Shown in pieces: positions 34,718 through 46,849 of a stretch of 64,000 bases of DNA. Both the position numbers and the translations under genes were made by a program. The notes beneath the pieces were generated by a model, which was given only the letters and a program-made list of their open reading frames with translations, did no database searches and had not been told where the DNA came from. Every line of letters begins with the position of its first letter. Positions within the stretch are counted from its first letter, which is position 1. The stretch comes from Cryptomeria japonica (lineage: Eukaryota; Streptophyta; Pinopsida; Cupressales; Cupressaceae), in the NCBI RefSeq assembly GCF_030272615.1, contig NC_081408.1:310823118-310887117 (forward strand), written 5' to 3'.

Positions 34718-35575
34718 ATGATAACTCATAAAATGAAGTTGGTCGCAAGGATCGATCCATTGAAATACCTTCTCAGTAAAGAAACTCGTATTGGTTTACT
34801 AGCCAAATGGGTGATTCTCCTGAGTGAATTCGACATTGAATATGTGGAGAGAAAAGAAATAAAAGGACAAGCTATCACAGATCAATTAGTAGATGCTCCC
34901 ATGATAGATGATGTTCCTCTAACTTCGGAATTCCTAGATGAATCCATCTTAATAGTGTCACACATAAAGCCTTGGCAGCTATACTTTGACGGCTCATACA
35001 CACAATATGGGGCAGGAGCGAGCATCCTCTTCATAACACCTCAAGGGGATTCCATACCAAAATCATATCGATTATCATTTCCTTACACTAATAACATAGC
35101 AGAATACGAGGCATTAACAACTGGATTACAGATTGCAGTTCAGTGGAAGATCCAAGAACTTCATGTTTTTGGGGACTCTCAACTTGTAATTCATCAAGAA
35201 ATTGATGACTACCAAACAAAGGATGAAAAATTAATGCCTTACAAAAGAATGGTGGATGACCTGAAACAACATTTTGCAAAGTTAGACACCAAGAGAGGAG
35301 CCGCAGATGCCATGGCTACAATTGCTTCACTAATCGATCTACCACAGAATGAAACCTGCTATGAGTTCTTGGTGGATAACCTTGTCATTCCCTCATATGA
35401 GATCACACCTACTAAGATGATATATGTCGTCAGTCCTGATTCCCAGTTATATGGTTTCATTTTCACATACCTTCATGACAATATCCTTCCTCCTGACTTA
35501 TCCAATAACCAACATCGCACTTTCATTTGCCAATCTTCTCGATACGTCATTTTAGCCGATATCCTATACCATTGA
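34718..35575 (+). pseudogene. Tat-2 second, archaeal-type RNase H
   Basis: After a linker (LLAKWVILLSEFDIEYVERK) comes a complete second RNase H fold: WQLYFDGSYTQYGAGASI, NIAEYEALTTGLQIA and HVFGDSQLVIHQ, giving D, E and D in order. 285 residues are open. Two RNase H domains in one pol are the marker of the Tat clade (including Ogre). It ends at TGA 35573-35575, before the integrase. Confidence 0.92.
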
Positions 35576-36703
35576 GGTCTAGATGGCACTCTTCTTAGAC
35601 GTTTAGAAGTGGATGAAGCTTAGATTGCATTACACAAAGTTCATGAAGGGATATGTGGTCCACATTCTAGTGGTCCTACCTTAGCCAAGAGACTCATTAG
35701 GACTAGATATTACTGGCCCAATATGGAAAAGGACTCATATCAGTTTGTCAAGAAATGTAAGCAGTGTCAACTTCATGGAGACCTCATTCATGCGCCAGCA
35801 CAAGAACTTCAACCAATTGTGACTCCTTGGCGCTTTTGTCAATGGGGACTCGATCTCATAGGCAAGATTCACCCTCCTTCCTCCAATGGTCATAAATTCA
35901 TCATCACTGCCACAAAGTATTTCACATAATGGATCAAAGTCATGCCTCTTACACAAGTCACTGGAAAACAAATTTCTACATTTATTCTCAACTATATAAT
36001 TTGTCGATGCAACATTCCTGTTTCCATCATCACCGACAATGGGCGTCCCTTCAAAAATCAGGATGTTCGTGAACTCTATGATCACTTCCATCTTACTCAT
36101 CATTTCTCCACCCCTTATTACCCCCAAGGTAATGGTCAAGCTGAGGCATCTAATAAAACAATCCTTAAAATCCTAAAAAAGATAGTCAACGACGTTGGCC
36201 GCAATTGGCATATCCAACTTAATCCTACACTTTGGGCTTACTGCACAAGCATCCACATACCTACAGGAGATACCCCTTTTTCACTTGTCTACAGTGTTGA
36301 AGCTATCTTGCCTATTGAGGTCAATTTACCCTCTTTACAAATCTCTTTACAAAACATTATCAGTGATGAAGACTACAAGGTCTCTCGCTTACAAAAACTT
36401 GAACTATTGGATGAATGAAGACAAATTGCTTTTAATCATCGTAAGGCTTATCAACAATGAATGAGTCACGGTTACAATCATAAATTCAAGCCTCACACAT
36501 TTAAGGTAGGTGACTTAGTTCTCAGAGAAAATCCTAAAAATGAACAAGATAGAGGGAAGAAGGGTAAGCTTGAACCAAATTGGCTTGGTCCTTACATCAT
36601 CACAACAGCCTATGGATCTGGTGCATATCAGCTCTCAACCACAGAGGGTGAACCTTTGGAGGATCCTATCAATAGCATGCACCTTCATAGGTTTTACACA
36701 TAG
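35576..36703 (+). pseudogene. Tat-2 integrase
   Basis: Zinc domain: LHKVHEGICGPHSSGPT, YYWPNMEKD and CKQCQLHGD. Core: WGLDLIGKIHPPSSNGHKF, SIITDNGRPFKNQDV and TPYYPQGNGQAEASNKT, so all three acidic residues are present. The C-terminal part (FKVGDLVLRENPKNEQDRGK, LGPYIITTAYGSGAYQLS) is the GPY/F-type end. Stops: TAG near 35622, TAA 35927-35929, TGA 36416-36418 and TGA near 36458. The stop at 36701-36703 ends pol. It inserts the cDNA into the genome. Confidence 0.93.
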
Positions 36704-38399
36704 CTCTTTAGAGTATCCTAATTCAAAAATACAAAAAAATAAAAAATACAAAAAAAATCATAAACATAAAAAATCGTTACTTGGTGAAAACTTGGCAAAT
36801 AGGCACCTTGTGACACACACAAAAAAAAAAAAAATCGAAAAAAAGTAATAGAAAAACACTTCGTCCAATGGTGAAAACCACTTCAATGGCACCCTGGGCA
36901 AGTACCATGGTGAAAATCGGGTCACCAGCACCATGTGTAGAGACATTGCTCCTCCCTCCTTCAGGATTCAATCTCATCTTTCACTTTTGCACACACTAAC
37001 AGCCTATCCATTCATAATAAACTTACCCATTCCCATCAAGGCTTTTTATTGATCTACCCAAGATTGGTTTGCCATTCATAATAAACATTCATTTTCATCC
37101 CTTTCCATTCATAATAAATCAGCTCCTATCTGTGGCTTAGGCAAATCTTATGTCTAGTGATGGGCGTGGAACTGAGAGCATCACATGTTTTGAGGAGTAC
37201 AATTTCTTCCACTTTTCTTTAGTCTATCCACGCACAATTTGTAATAAAGAAAACACTGCCATCGCTGATCCACAATAAAGTATTGTCTTCTCTGCAATAA
37301 AGTATCAGTTTCATGGATTCAGTCAGTTTTAGATGAGACATAGTAGCAACAATGGGCTTCAACAAATCAAATCTTTCAAAAGACTTAGACAACATTATGG
37401 TTCAGTGTGATCTATCCTTTTGTGAAAGAAAATATTGTGACCACAATCAAATAGAATTATACATGTGACAAGAGACACTAAATTTGAGGCCTATAGTGAA
37501 TGCTGGTGTCGAGTCTTGATTTTCTTTTGATTTTATCTTTTGGTGACATGTCTTTTAGCATTTCCGGGATGTCTCTGACTAGAGATCTTATCTCAAGGAT
37601 GTCTTTGACTAGAAAGGCAAGGATGGGGTATCATCACCTATTCTTCTTTGTTGTCTATGGATTGTCTCTTAGTAATGCTATGACTTTTCCAAGGATATGA
37701 GGAAACTATGAGTCTAGTGTGAACTGGGGCATTCTTTGTTTGCAACTGTCTGATCTCCATGCAAATAGGTACAATGACTTTTTGGGTCGAACATATGCCT
37801 CGATTGTCATAGTTTACTTGCCATAATAAAGGTCAATGATGATAATGCACAAGAAGCTCTTTCACTTCCATATCTTCTATCTTTCATCCCCCTTTCTTGA
37901 TTGACTTCCATCATCCTTCTTGAGTTCGTGTAGCCTGCTATCACATGACTGAGTATAATGACATGCCAAAAATATTTACATTTCATGTAGTTGCACCTGC
38001 ATTATCATATTCATGTAAGCATTTCAGACATACATATAGATATCACAATTGCATCATATCCTGTGCACAACACATGTTACCACATTTTACATTTTCATCA
38101 TGTAAATAGTCATTTACATTATCATATTCATATAAGTATTTCATATATTTACATTCACATATGCATAACATAAAAACCCAGAAAAAGAACAAAAATATTG
38201 CATTGCATCATATACATATTTACATCATGAAACATCACATCACATAGGTACACATGCATATAGCTACCGCAAGGATGAATCTCATATATATATAATCATA
38301 AGTGTCATGATACAATGATGTCAAAATCATATGGCTACAAAATCACCCGAAGGTGTCATCATACAAAACGATACAAAACTAATACATAGGGAGCCCTCT
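36704..38399 (+). other. Tat-2 3' non-coding region after pol
   Basis: A-rich runs at 36720-36850 and two GGTGAAAACCACTT-type phrases are shared with Tat-1 (about 3390). Three TTCATAATAAA phrases lie at 37010-37110. The tract at 37960-38370 is CAT-rich low-complexity DNA as in Tat-1. Open stretches here have no recognisable domain. The antisense PMD gene ends at the right edge. Confidence 0.6.
37960..38370. repeat. CAT/ATCA-rich low-complexity tract, Tat-2
   Basis: Repeated CATTATCATATTCATRTAAG and TTTACATCATG phrases; it corresponds in place to 4600-5380 of Tat-1, just past the 3' end of the antisense gene. Confidence 0.7.
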
Positions 38400-40290
38400 A
38401 GGCTATGATGAGCTCCCTCCCTCGGAGCCGCCTAGCCTTGATGGAGTCTAAACCCTAGAAGGACCAGCCCCAGGATCATCTCTCCTACCCCCTCTATCTC
38501 ATGGTGGTGGAGGACCCATGACCCCACCACTAGATGCCTATCTCCTATCCCTCCCTCCAGTGGTCGTCGCTATCCGCAATGGTCTACGAAAGCTCCTAGC
38601 CCACTGCTCTGGTGGCACTACTCCATAGTATAGGTCTCTCCAATAACCTATCTCCTCCCCAACTTGCAGAACATAAGCATAACCAACTCTTGTGTCCTCT
38701 ACCACCTGCCTCCCTACCCTCAGTGTCATCTCAACCTCTGTATAGCGCTGAATAGCCTGATCCCTCTCCCGCTCTATGTCCCTCAGCTGTCTCCTGAGCC
38801 TATCCCTCTCTTGCTTGAGATCCTGGATCTCATCTGCCTATCCCTAGAAGATCTCCCTCAACTCCAATAGCTCATCCTCCTCCTCTCCCCCCTGTACCTA
38901 TGGCTTCTCCTGTGGCTGCCCCTACCCCTATCCTCATCCGTGTCCCTGTCCTTGTACCTATTTGGGACCCTGTGTTGCTGGCACCTATAAAGGCAATCCA
39001 CCTCTGCCTCTCACCACGCAAGCCTGTCTCTCCTATCCACCCTCTCTCCATAGAGCCACTCTCCTCTCTCTTATCACCCCTCACCTCCTCCATCAGCCTC
39101 TACCTCTGCCATCTCCATCATCATCCTCATCACCCCCACCATCTCCATATATCTGCTCCTCTGGGTCTGTCAATCATGGAAATGGATTCTCAGTCCAATA
39201 AGCAGTATACTCTGCATCCATCCCTACATCCTCTATCTCTAGCCACATATCCGAAGGAAAGGGCACCATCTCTACCAGCTGCATCACTGCCTGATCATAT
39301 GACAATAATGGCTCGAAGTGTGCCTAATCCCTCACTGTCCGAGCATACATCCCGGAACCTCATGGCATCCATTGTATCCTATTGAACTGCCTGCGAACCC
39401 TGTCAACCAACTGCCTCTCCAGTACATAGGGCATCCACCCAATCAAATACTTTCTCCTAAATGGTATGGTAGCTCCACGACGTCATCCTCCCACTCCTCG
39501 CACTCTCAATATGGTCTCCATACCACAGTGTCAATCTCATCGATGACCCTACGCTAGTACTCTAATCTCCCAATCTGTGGCTATGATGTAATCATATCAT
39601 ATAAATGGAAAAAACTGCGCCCATGGCCCCTGCCTCTGAAATGAATCGATCGGTAACTGGCAGATGCTCATAAGCCCATACCTGCAATAATGTCACTCTG
39701 CAGCCCAATTCTACTGATCCATGGTATACAAACTGATGAAGCTCATAGTACAAATGTGCTAGTATGCACGGTCCCCAGGCATATCTGGTATGCTATGTCA
39801 CCAATGTCTCTAATATGCTCCCCCAGCCCATAGCCAGTCCTCATGTCACCCTGTCTGAACATAGGAATCCACTTATCACTCCTGCCAACACTGCTAGTAG
39901 TGCTAATCCTGTCTGTGTCATGGTATCCCAAGCCACATGTCTAGCCCTCATTTCCAGTCCCAGATCCTGGAACACTCATCCCAGTGCACCCCTGTCTCCG
40001 TCTCGATCATAGGGTATCAACTCCCCATCGATCGGTATCCTCAGAATCCTGTAAACATCCTCTAAGGTGACTGTCATCTCACCCATCGGCAAATGGAATG
40101 TGCAAGTCTTTGAGTGTCATCTCTCAGTTAGCACAGTCAGCAACCTTATGTTCACTCGAAACTCAGGCACATACAGAATAAATCGCAAGCCCATAACCTC
40201 AATAGCTGCTCTATCCTCAAATGTTAGCTCCGGTCATAAACTCTGAGTCAATGGGAATCTCTCCTGTGACTCCAGCATAGGTAGGTACTC
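38400..40290 (-). pseudogene. Antisense plant-mobile-domain gene of Tat-2, main exon
   Basis: The acceptor TTTTCTTGACTGCAG ends at 40291, so the exon starts at 40290. The protein begins EYLPMLESQERFPLTQSL and reads GLRFILYVPEF, then TERxHSKTCTFHLPMGEM (x is TGA, Trp expected), then TVTLEDVYRILRIPIDGEL (about 40020-40112). These are classic PMD segments. VTLLQVWAYEHLPV (about 39653-39692) and, after frameshifts, YVLERQLVDRVRRQFNRIQ (about 39365-39435) complete the fold. The tail has a coiled coil (DLKQERDRLRRQLRDIERER, about 38760-38850). At least four stops and two frameshifts disable it. PMD proteins act in silencing and genome stability in plants and are also carried by transposons. The gene's role in Tat-2 is unknown. 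Confidence 0.82.
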
Positions 40291-40336
40291 CTGCAGTCAA
40301 GAAAATCAGTCATGTCAATCATAGTGGCATTCCCTG

Positions 40337-40600
40337 TTCATCACAAAATGCTACTTATTATCCTAAGTGCTTATGATACTCTATCCTAGCGACACACTAT
40401 TTATCACAAAGTGTTGTTGTTTATCCTAGTGGTAATCCATGTTCATCACAAAGTACTACGTGTTTGCACTCCTTGTTCATCACAAAGTGTTGCTCATATT
40501 TGCACTCCCTATTCATCACAAAGTGCTGCTCTTTTTAGTACTCCTTGTTCATCACAAAGTACTATGTCTTGGTACTTTTTCATCATAAAGTGCCTCAATC
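40337..40600. repeat. Array of TTCATCACAAAGTGCTGC units
   Basis: About seven imperfect copies; the last four are regularly spaced by about 36 bp (near 40476, 40512, 40548 and 40580), with TGCACTCCTTG between them. They lie inside the antisense intron. Confidence 0.75.
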
Positions 40601-40803
40601 TATCTTATCCTAGGGCCTCTTCTTGAGTGTATCCTCTTGAGTAATATCCTAATTGGAAACGTATGTTCTATCACAAAATTATAAATCCTAGCCCTATCTA
40701 CTATCCTAGTCTTCCTTAGAGGACCTGCTTGAGTGTATCCTCTCAGCAGCTTATCCAATCGACAACGTATGTTCATCAAAAAACTACCGATTTGACCTAG
40801 AAG

Positions 40804-41070
40804 ACATAAACATGCCTTCATGACATAAACACACTTACATATTGCACATGCATGCTTGCTCTACACAGACGTGCTTGAAATACATAGACATGCCTATGCT
40901 CTGCACAAATGCACTTTCTCTATACAGACATGCCCACATAGCACAAACACACATGCACAACACAGATGCACTCGCATTTGGCACAAACGCCTTTTCTTTC
41001 GCAGATGCACCTGGCACAAACACTGATGTGCCTAGCCAACTTAGACGTGCCTGGCACCAACGCAGACGCT
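40804..41070 (-). repeat. Motif cluster 3, inverted copies of the leader motif
   Basis: Minus-strand copies of the CACGTCTGTGTT-like motif. The plus strand shows ACACAGACGTGC (40862), ACATAGACATGC (40881), ATACAGACATGC (40922), AACACAGATGCA (about 40960), GCACAAACGCC (40981) and CAACGCAGACGC (41057). AACACAGATGCA is the exact complement of TGCATCTGTGTT at 28531. Confidence 0.72.
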
Positions 41071-41130
41071 CCTTAGCATTTTTTGACCTTGTTTGACATA
41101 CCTAAAATGCGCATTTATTGAACTACCTAA

Positions 41131-42783
41131 TGTGTAGGGGAAAAAGCGAGACTAGGTCAACATGCCCTAATCTCACTTTCAACCACACATTTGTGGAATA
41201 CGAAAGAGCCTAGAGGTATCACACAATTGGCTACTTCTTTTTGTGGAAGAGAGAGCCATGGGCTACCTATTAGGATTTCTATTCCTTTGTTGTAATTGAA
41301 AGATAAAATGATGCAAGTTCAACCCCAAACCCCAAAGTGCAAGTATGAACTAATGACAAGATTGCAGAATTGAACTTAAACAATGGAAAGCTGTAAATAC
41401 AAGGATAAGACAAGAATGCAAATGCGTACCCGGAGTTAAAATCTGACTGAAAATGTTTAGGATGGGGGCGCGGGCGCCACTGTCCTGATTCTGCCACTGA
41501 AACTGCTCCGGAAACTCTTGTTTTGAAAAGTTGTCAAAAATGCTGAAAACTGCTGTCAGAAGTACCAGGGTGCCCAGCGCCCCTATCCCAGGGACCAAGG
41601 CACCCAACACCCCTATCCTGGTAGGACCAGGGTGCCCCACGCCCCTGTCCTGGTCTTTTGCTACGAGATTTGGTGTGAAGTTCGGTCTCCGTCTGCTTCT
41701 TCCGGATCTGTAACTTGCGGCGTCGTCCGAATTCCGAAACCTGCACTTATATCTGAAAAGGTGTGGGCGGCTATATAGGGTTTTGCCTTAGTCAAACCCC
41801 CACTTCGGTGATTTCCACCTCCACGAATAGCCAAGTTGTATTGTAAAATGTATTGTGTGTGAAAACCTAGTGTGTGTGCAAGGTCCTTAAATGCAAGAAA
41901 GCAAACTAGAGCAACCTAGAAAGTAAACCCTAATTTCTTGTAAATGATAATGTAAATGCTCTAAATCAAGATGCAAAGTGATCTAAAGCATGAATAAAGG
42001 ATATATTGAAGCTTATGCAAAGACATGAAAACAACATGAAATCATACCCAACCCTCAAGGGAGGAGTACAAGCCAATCTTCAGTCGGTAATCTCCTATTG
42101 TTCTTCAATGTCTTCCAAGCCCTAAATGAATGAAATTGATGAATGCTTGATGGATGGATGTTGAATGTTATTGAAGTCTTCAAAGATCTGCTCTTTCGCT
42201 GCATATGAGGTTCCTGAAAATGAAAATCGGATCCTTTCAAATGAAGAAAGAGAGCTCTTATATATGAAACCCTAGGTCTTAATTTCGACTTTTGGCTGAC
42301 CTAGAGATTGAATATCCCGCCAATTTCTTGGGGTTAAGCTTTATTTTATGATTGGGTCATGCTCCTAAAATTTCAGGAAAAATGTCCGGGACCATGTGCA
42401 CGCCGGGCGCCATGGTCCTGACAACTTTTCACCAAATTTTCAGGGCCGTCGGATATGATGATTTTAGAGAGAATCCCGAAGTTATAGCTGATTTCGAGAT
42501 GTTTTGACCCCCAAAATCAAGCCCCCAAGTTCAAAATAGGACCTAATTAGGGTTTTTGATTAAATGATGTATTGGAAGAATAAAAGAAAGGGGCACACTT
42601 TAATGAAAGGGCCCAACTTTATGATGTGGGAGATGATGAAATAGAACCTTAGACCTAATTAATTTGACTAATTAAGTGCTAAAGGGGAAATGCAATGCAA
42701 AATGCAAAATGCGCCAAGGCGGGTGCTAAACTGGGTGTGAAATTGTACCACCCTAGCAAGTGCGTACAATTTACGATGCTACA
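41131..42783 (-). repeat. 3' LTR of element E
   Basis: 1,653 bp, differing from 47644-49267 by scattered single bases and one ~30-bp repeat unit. The minus-strand TATA box TATATAAG is at 42257-42264, with a second TATA-like CCTATATAGCC near 41770. Confidence 0.93.
41564..41655. repeat. GC-rich minisatellite in element E 3' LTR, three units
   Basis: Three copies of about 30 bp, ACCAGGGTGCCCAGCGCCCC followed by TRTCCYRG, start at 41564, 41594 and 41626. The other LTR has two (48077-48135). Confidence 0.85.
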
Positions 42784-42799
42784 TTTAGCCCCCACTTTA
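42784..42799 (-). other. Polypurine tract of element E
   Basis: The minus strand reads TAAAGTGGGGGCTAAA directly before the LTR start TGTAGCATCG. Confidence 0.88.
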
Positions 42800-44405
42800 G
42801 TGGTCATATGAACACTACGTACATATGCAAGCTAAAGTACAGAAAAGTAAACATTATTTGAAAAAGGATATATCCATAAGTTGTCGGACGAAGCCCCCAG
42901 CGGTATCTGCAGTACACAGTTAGGAACCGCACCCTACAAAACACACGTTAGATCACAAAATCACCTAATGCTTACTAAGGAAGGTGATGAAAATTCGAGG
43001 GTAGCTATATGACCCCCCCTGTTTCGGCTTGCTAATTTTAGTGAGTTGAAACAGGGTATCATGTTTACCACTTCGAATTGTTAAAGAATATTGATGACAA
43101 ATGCTCACAAGAAGATTTGATATGAGATCAAAAACTAATGGAGAGTCATTTGGTAAGAAAGAGGACTAAATCTCAATTCCAACACAACAAAGAGTGTGAG
43201 GATTTGAGAGTTCTCTAACACAAGATGAAGGATGTAAATGGAAACAAAATGCAAAGAGAAGAAAAGAAAGGAAAAAAGCATGAATACACACATTGGTGAT
43301 CCATGAGAAGAATAGTGAGAGAGAAAAAACACGGACTTCTCGCCCCTAGATCTTGTCTAGGTGATCCATGTGAAAAAGGACATGGAAAACTAGCCCCTAG
43401 AGTCTGTCTAGGTGATCCATGTAAGGGAGGAGAGTGAGAAAGTCTAGCCTTATGCCGCTAGTTCCACTCAACCTCGTGCATGTGTGTGTAAGGGAGGTTA
43501 GAAGCACCTCATAGGAGTCTATGCCTGAGTATGCTACAACCTGTATATGCATAGTACAAAAGCGTGACATCTTGCTCTAAGAGTCTATGCTCTAGTTCCG
43601 AGAATGACCCATTGCTCAAAAAGTGTAATGTTTATGTCATAAGTAAAGTAGAACAAGGATACCTACCTTTATTACAAAAGAAGGTACCCAAAAAATGCAA
43701 CAATGTCATAGATCCAAGCAAGAGAGTTTTGCACTCTTTAAGCAAGGATAAGATAGTTGAAAAGGGATATCTTGTAATATGTGTAAAGGAGATCCTTAGA
43801 GGAGAAGAGATCTTTGTACAAAAGACACCTATCCCCGAGAGGAATTGTCTTAGACAAATATAACATCTTCTAGAATAAGACAAAGAAGAGAATAAGAATG
43901 CAATACTCCCTTCTTTTGCGAGGTGAAAGTGATTCTTAATGAAGGATGACGCTCTTTTTAACCCAATTGGGAGAGTGAATTCATTATGGATGTATTTTAC
44001 CAAGTGCAAAAGAGGTTGTAGTCAAGGACTTACACCTCTTGTAAGAGAGAATCCTTGAACAAACAACAAATGCATACAAGGAATAACATCAAGTAATAAA
44101 GTTCACACCATCCACAAAATAGGAAAAAGTGGATCCTTAGATAAAAATAAGGAAAGATCATTGCCTCCCAAGGATAAGGACAATGAGAAGGACTTACACA
44201 ATCTTCTAGGGAGAGATTTGGACATAAGCAAAAGAAGAGATGTATGAAATCATTCTTGTCCCCATAGGAACAAGAAAATTAGGCTATTATGTTGCTTCAA
44301 AAAATATGATTGCACTTGAAATTGTACCATCATGAATGACAATGAGCCCCCAGTAAATGAGCTACCAATGTCACATAATGATGAGCAACATAATAGCCAT
44401 TAATG
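42800..44405. other. Element E non-coding 3' part
   Basis: About 1.6 kb without a recognisable gene on either strand. A plus-strand open stretch at 43564-43863 has no domain and runs against the element. Near 43290-43430 the phrase TCTAGGTGATCCATG recurs, with CTCGCCCCTAGA/CTAGCCCCTAGA before it. No remnant of reverse transcriptase or integrase is visible. Confidence 0.55.
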
Positions 44406-45149
44406 TTATTTAAAGACATGATAGACTAAATGAGGTAATTGAATATGACATGTTAAATGCTCAACTATAAGTGAGATCAAGAACATGTATAAAATGATAA
44501 AGATTGAAGAAGAAAAGTCACATGAAATCTTAGAAGAGGGATGAGTGTAATTTATTAGAGCCTTATCCCTAGAGGAAAGGACTTTATGATGAATAGGAGA
44601 TAAAGATTCATAAGTGGATTTAGAAATTTGAGGGGATTCATAAAGAGATTTGTTCATTGCCAAGATTTCCTTATGAGGGGAATGAGAGTTGATAGAAGTA
44701 GAAGATGATTTAGTTGAAGTGAGATCATCATCACTACTAAATATAGAATTCACATTGAGAGATGGTCTTTTAGATGCTTTGGTACGTTTGCAGGGATTAT
44801 AGCCGAGTCCAAAGGCATAATTGTGAAAATTAGTCTCTAGAGGAACTTTTATCCCTTGTTCATGAGCGCCACAACCATTTCCATGATACCCATGCTTAGC
44901 AAAAATGCGAAAACCACAACCATAATGATCAGCCATTTCAGGAAGAGAAGGTGGTTTTTCATAAGACAAAGAATCAAACTCTTCATAATTAAAGGTGTGA
45001 GGAGAAGAAGTTTGAGAAGCGGCCACAAAATTATTGCTCATAGGTTCAGGTAAGATTGATTGATCTCTAGTTTCTTCCTTCTTTTTAACTTTAAGCTCTC
45101 TAAGTGGGACCCTATACTCACCTACAAAGGTGGGATTAAAATCAAGAGA
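44406..45149 (-). pseudogene. Element E G-patch region
   Basis: It continues the protease frame after a single TGA (45150-45152, Arg codon CGA expected). HYGCGFRIFAKHGYHGNGCG, then HEQGIKVPLE, then FGLGYNP form a G-patch with its glycines in place (about 44800-44945), a domain that binds RNA or partner helicases. A Ser/Thr-rich tail with KRTKASKRPSLN follows and ends at 44406. It is better preserved than the Tat-2 copy. Confidence 0.85.
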
Positions 45150-46849
45150 TCACCAATCGTCTTCTGCGAGAACCTTCTCAGGATCAAAAGCCTTTTCAGG
45201 AACTTCAGACTCATCCAAAGAATTTTGATTATCAGAAGGTGATGATTCATCCATAGGTATCTTGTTTAACGAGTCATCACTAGAAGAGGAAGGCTTAGAA
45301 GAACTCCCTTTGGAAGTAGATGTTTGCAAACAAGTTTGAAAATTAGTATCACCTATCAAGGTATATGTCTTATTGTTATACATAAATTTAACTTGTCTAT
45401 GCAATGTAGAGGGGACAGCTTGCATACTGTGAATCCAAGGTCTCCCTAATAACAAGTTGTATGTTAGATTTCCCGACATAACATGGATAGGAGTAGGCAA
45501 AGTAACAGGTCCCACTGTGATGGGTAAGGTGATAATACCTAATGAAGACTTAGCCACATTATCAAAGCCTTGAATGGGATGAGAGTCAAGCTCAATAAGG
45601 GATGTATCTACATTCATCTTATGCAATAGATTAATGCTACACACATTAAGGCCAGAGCCATTATCTACCAGTGTTCGTCTTATAGCAGTGTCATTTATGA
45701 TAACCACAATCATCAAGGGATCATATTGATGTTGAATTTCACTAGTAGGCAACTCATCTTGAGTAAACACAATTTGAGCTTTAGGATTCATCATAGAGTT
45801 AACCAAAGACACTATATTACTAGATGTATTAGGTGGAGGAACATTCAAATCTTTCAAGGCATCTTGTAACATTCCATGATGAGCGGAAGAAGTTTGGATC
45901 AAATCCCAAAGGGATATCTTAGCAGGGGTAGCTTTAAGTTGTTCTATGAGATCATATTCCTTACCAAGAACTTGTGAAATATGTGGACCTTGGGGAAGAA
46001 TAGGTTGGGAAGGAGGAAGTGAAGTTGGGATAACTGGAGGAGGATTAGGTTGCCTATTGTTTCTAGTATTATAAGTATGGGCAACCGCATGATAACTCTC
46101 TCTAGTCAATTGCTTAGCATACTCATAAGGGCTCTTAGAGGAATAACCTCCTTGCACAGTAATAACCGGTTTCTTAGGAGTGCAAAAAGAATCATTAGCA
46201 TAACCACCTTGAACCACTAAGATAGGCTTATTTAAAGGTTGAGAATTTTGAGAAGGACAAGCACCTTGGACAGTGAAGAGAGGTTTGTTAGGTGTTTCAT
46301 TCACATGTATCAAATTGATTGAGGATGGCTTAGAGGAATGAACAAAAGTGTTGGAAGAATTATTGATAGTCTTCTCTTGCACTAAAATCTCATCACGGAT
46401 TAAATCAATTTTAGGAGAGAGACAAGGGGTAGGCATTGATGTTCTAGTAGGAAGAGTAATACTAGGAAAGGTCATATCATCCTCTATCATCAAAGGATCT
46501 ACATGGGGAATAAAATCTCTAGGAGAAGGATCAACATTACTCTCTAAAGTCTCACTTTTGAGAGGGAGATCTTTGAAAGAGATGTTAATCATTTTGCTTT
46601 GAACTAGGGTTTCCTTATGAGTAGAACCAAGTTGAGGAGAGGGAGATGCTTTATTTTTAGAGGGAGAATAATTGAGATTCAAGGAAGGGGAGAAACTATC
46701 AAGGGAGTTTCCAATTTTTATTTCATCCCCTTTGGCTAGGGGTAGAGAATAATCTATACCTTCTTCTAATGGTTCATCCCAAATAGTGAGGTTGTTGAAA
46801 GGAATGTTTGAAGTATTGTCAATTTCGGGAGAGGAGATAACATTGTTTA
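45150..46849 (-). pseudogene. Element E protease frame
   Basis: More than 550 residues are open. Upstream are acidic phrases and three units of NKPxxxVQGGY type (KPLFTVQGACPSQ, KPILVVQGGYANDS, KPVITVQGGYSSKS; about 46115-46300). Then come the pre-protease segment YDLIEQLKATPAKISLWDLI and a retropepsin with active site TLVDNGSGLNVCS (about 45635-45685), IITLPITVGPVTLP and LTYNLLLGRPWIHSMQAVP. The family is the Tat-type aspartic protease. Asp-Asn-Gly-Ser-Gly replaces the Asp-Ser/Thr-Gly triad. The frame is offset from 46850-47476 by one apparent base loss near 46853. Confidence 0.88.

Larger units (their letters stand above)
40291..41130. other. Intron part of antisense PMD gene (left of element E)
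   Basis: Non-coding. It holds a tandem array at 40337-40600, two GAGTGTATCCTCTTGAG-like phrases (about 40625 and 40732) and the third motif cluster at 40804-41070. It continues at 49268 beyond element E. Confidence 0.6.

Noticed and set aside
40337-40600. CRISPR-like array because of regular repeats and spacers
   Set aside because: Repeats are imperfect, the spacers are themselves similar, there are no cas genes, and the sequence is a plant retrotransposon.
43564-43863. 99-residue plus-strand frame in element E
   Set aside because: It is antisense to the element, has no domain, and lies in sequence that is non-coding in the element's own direction.
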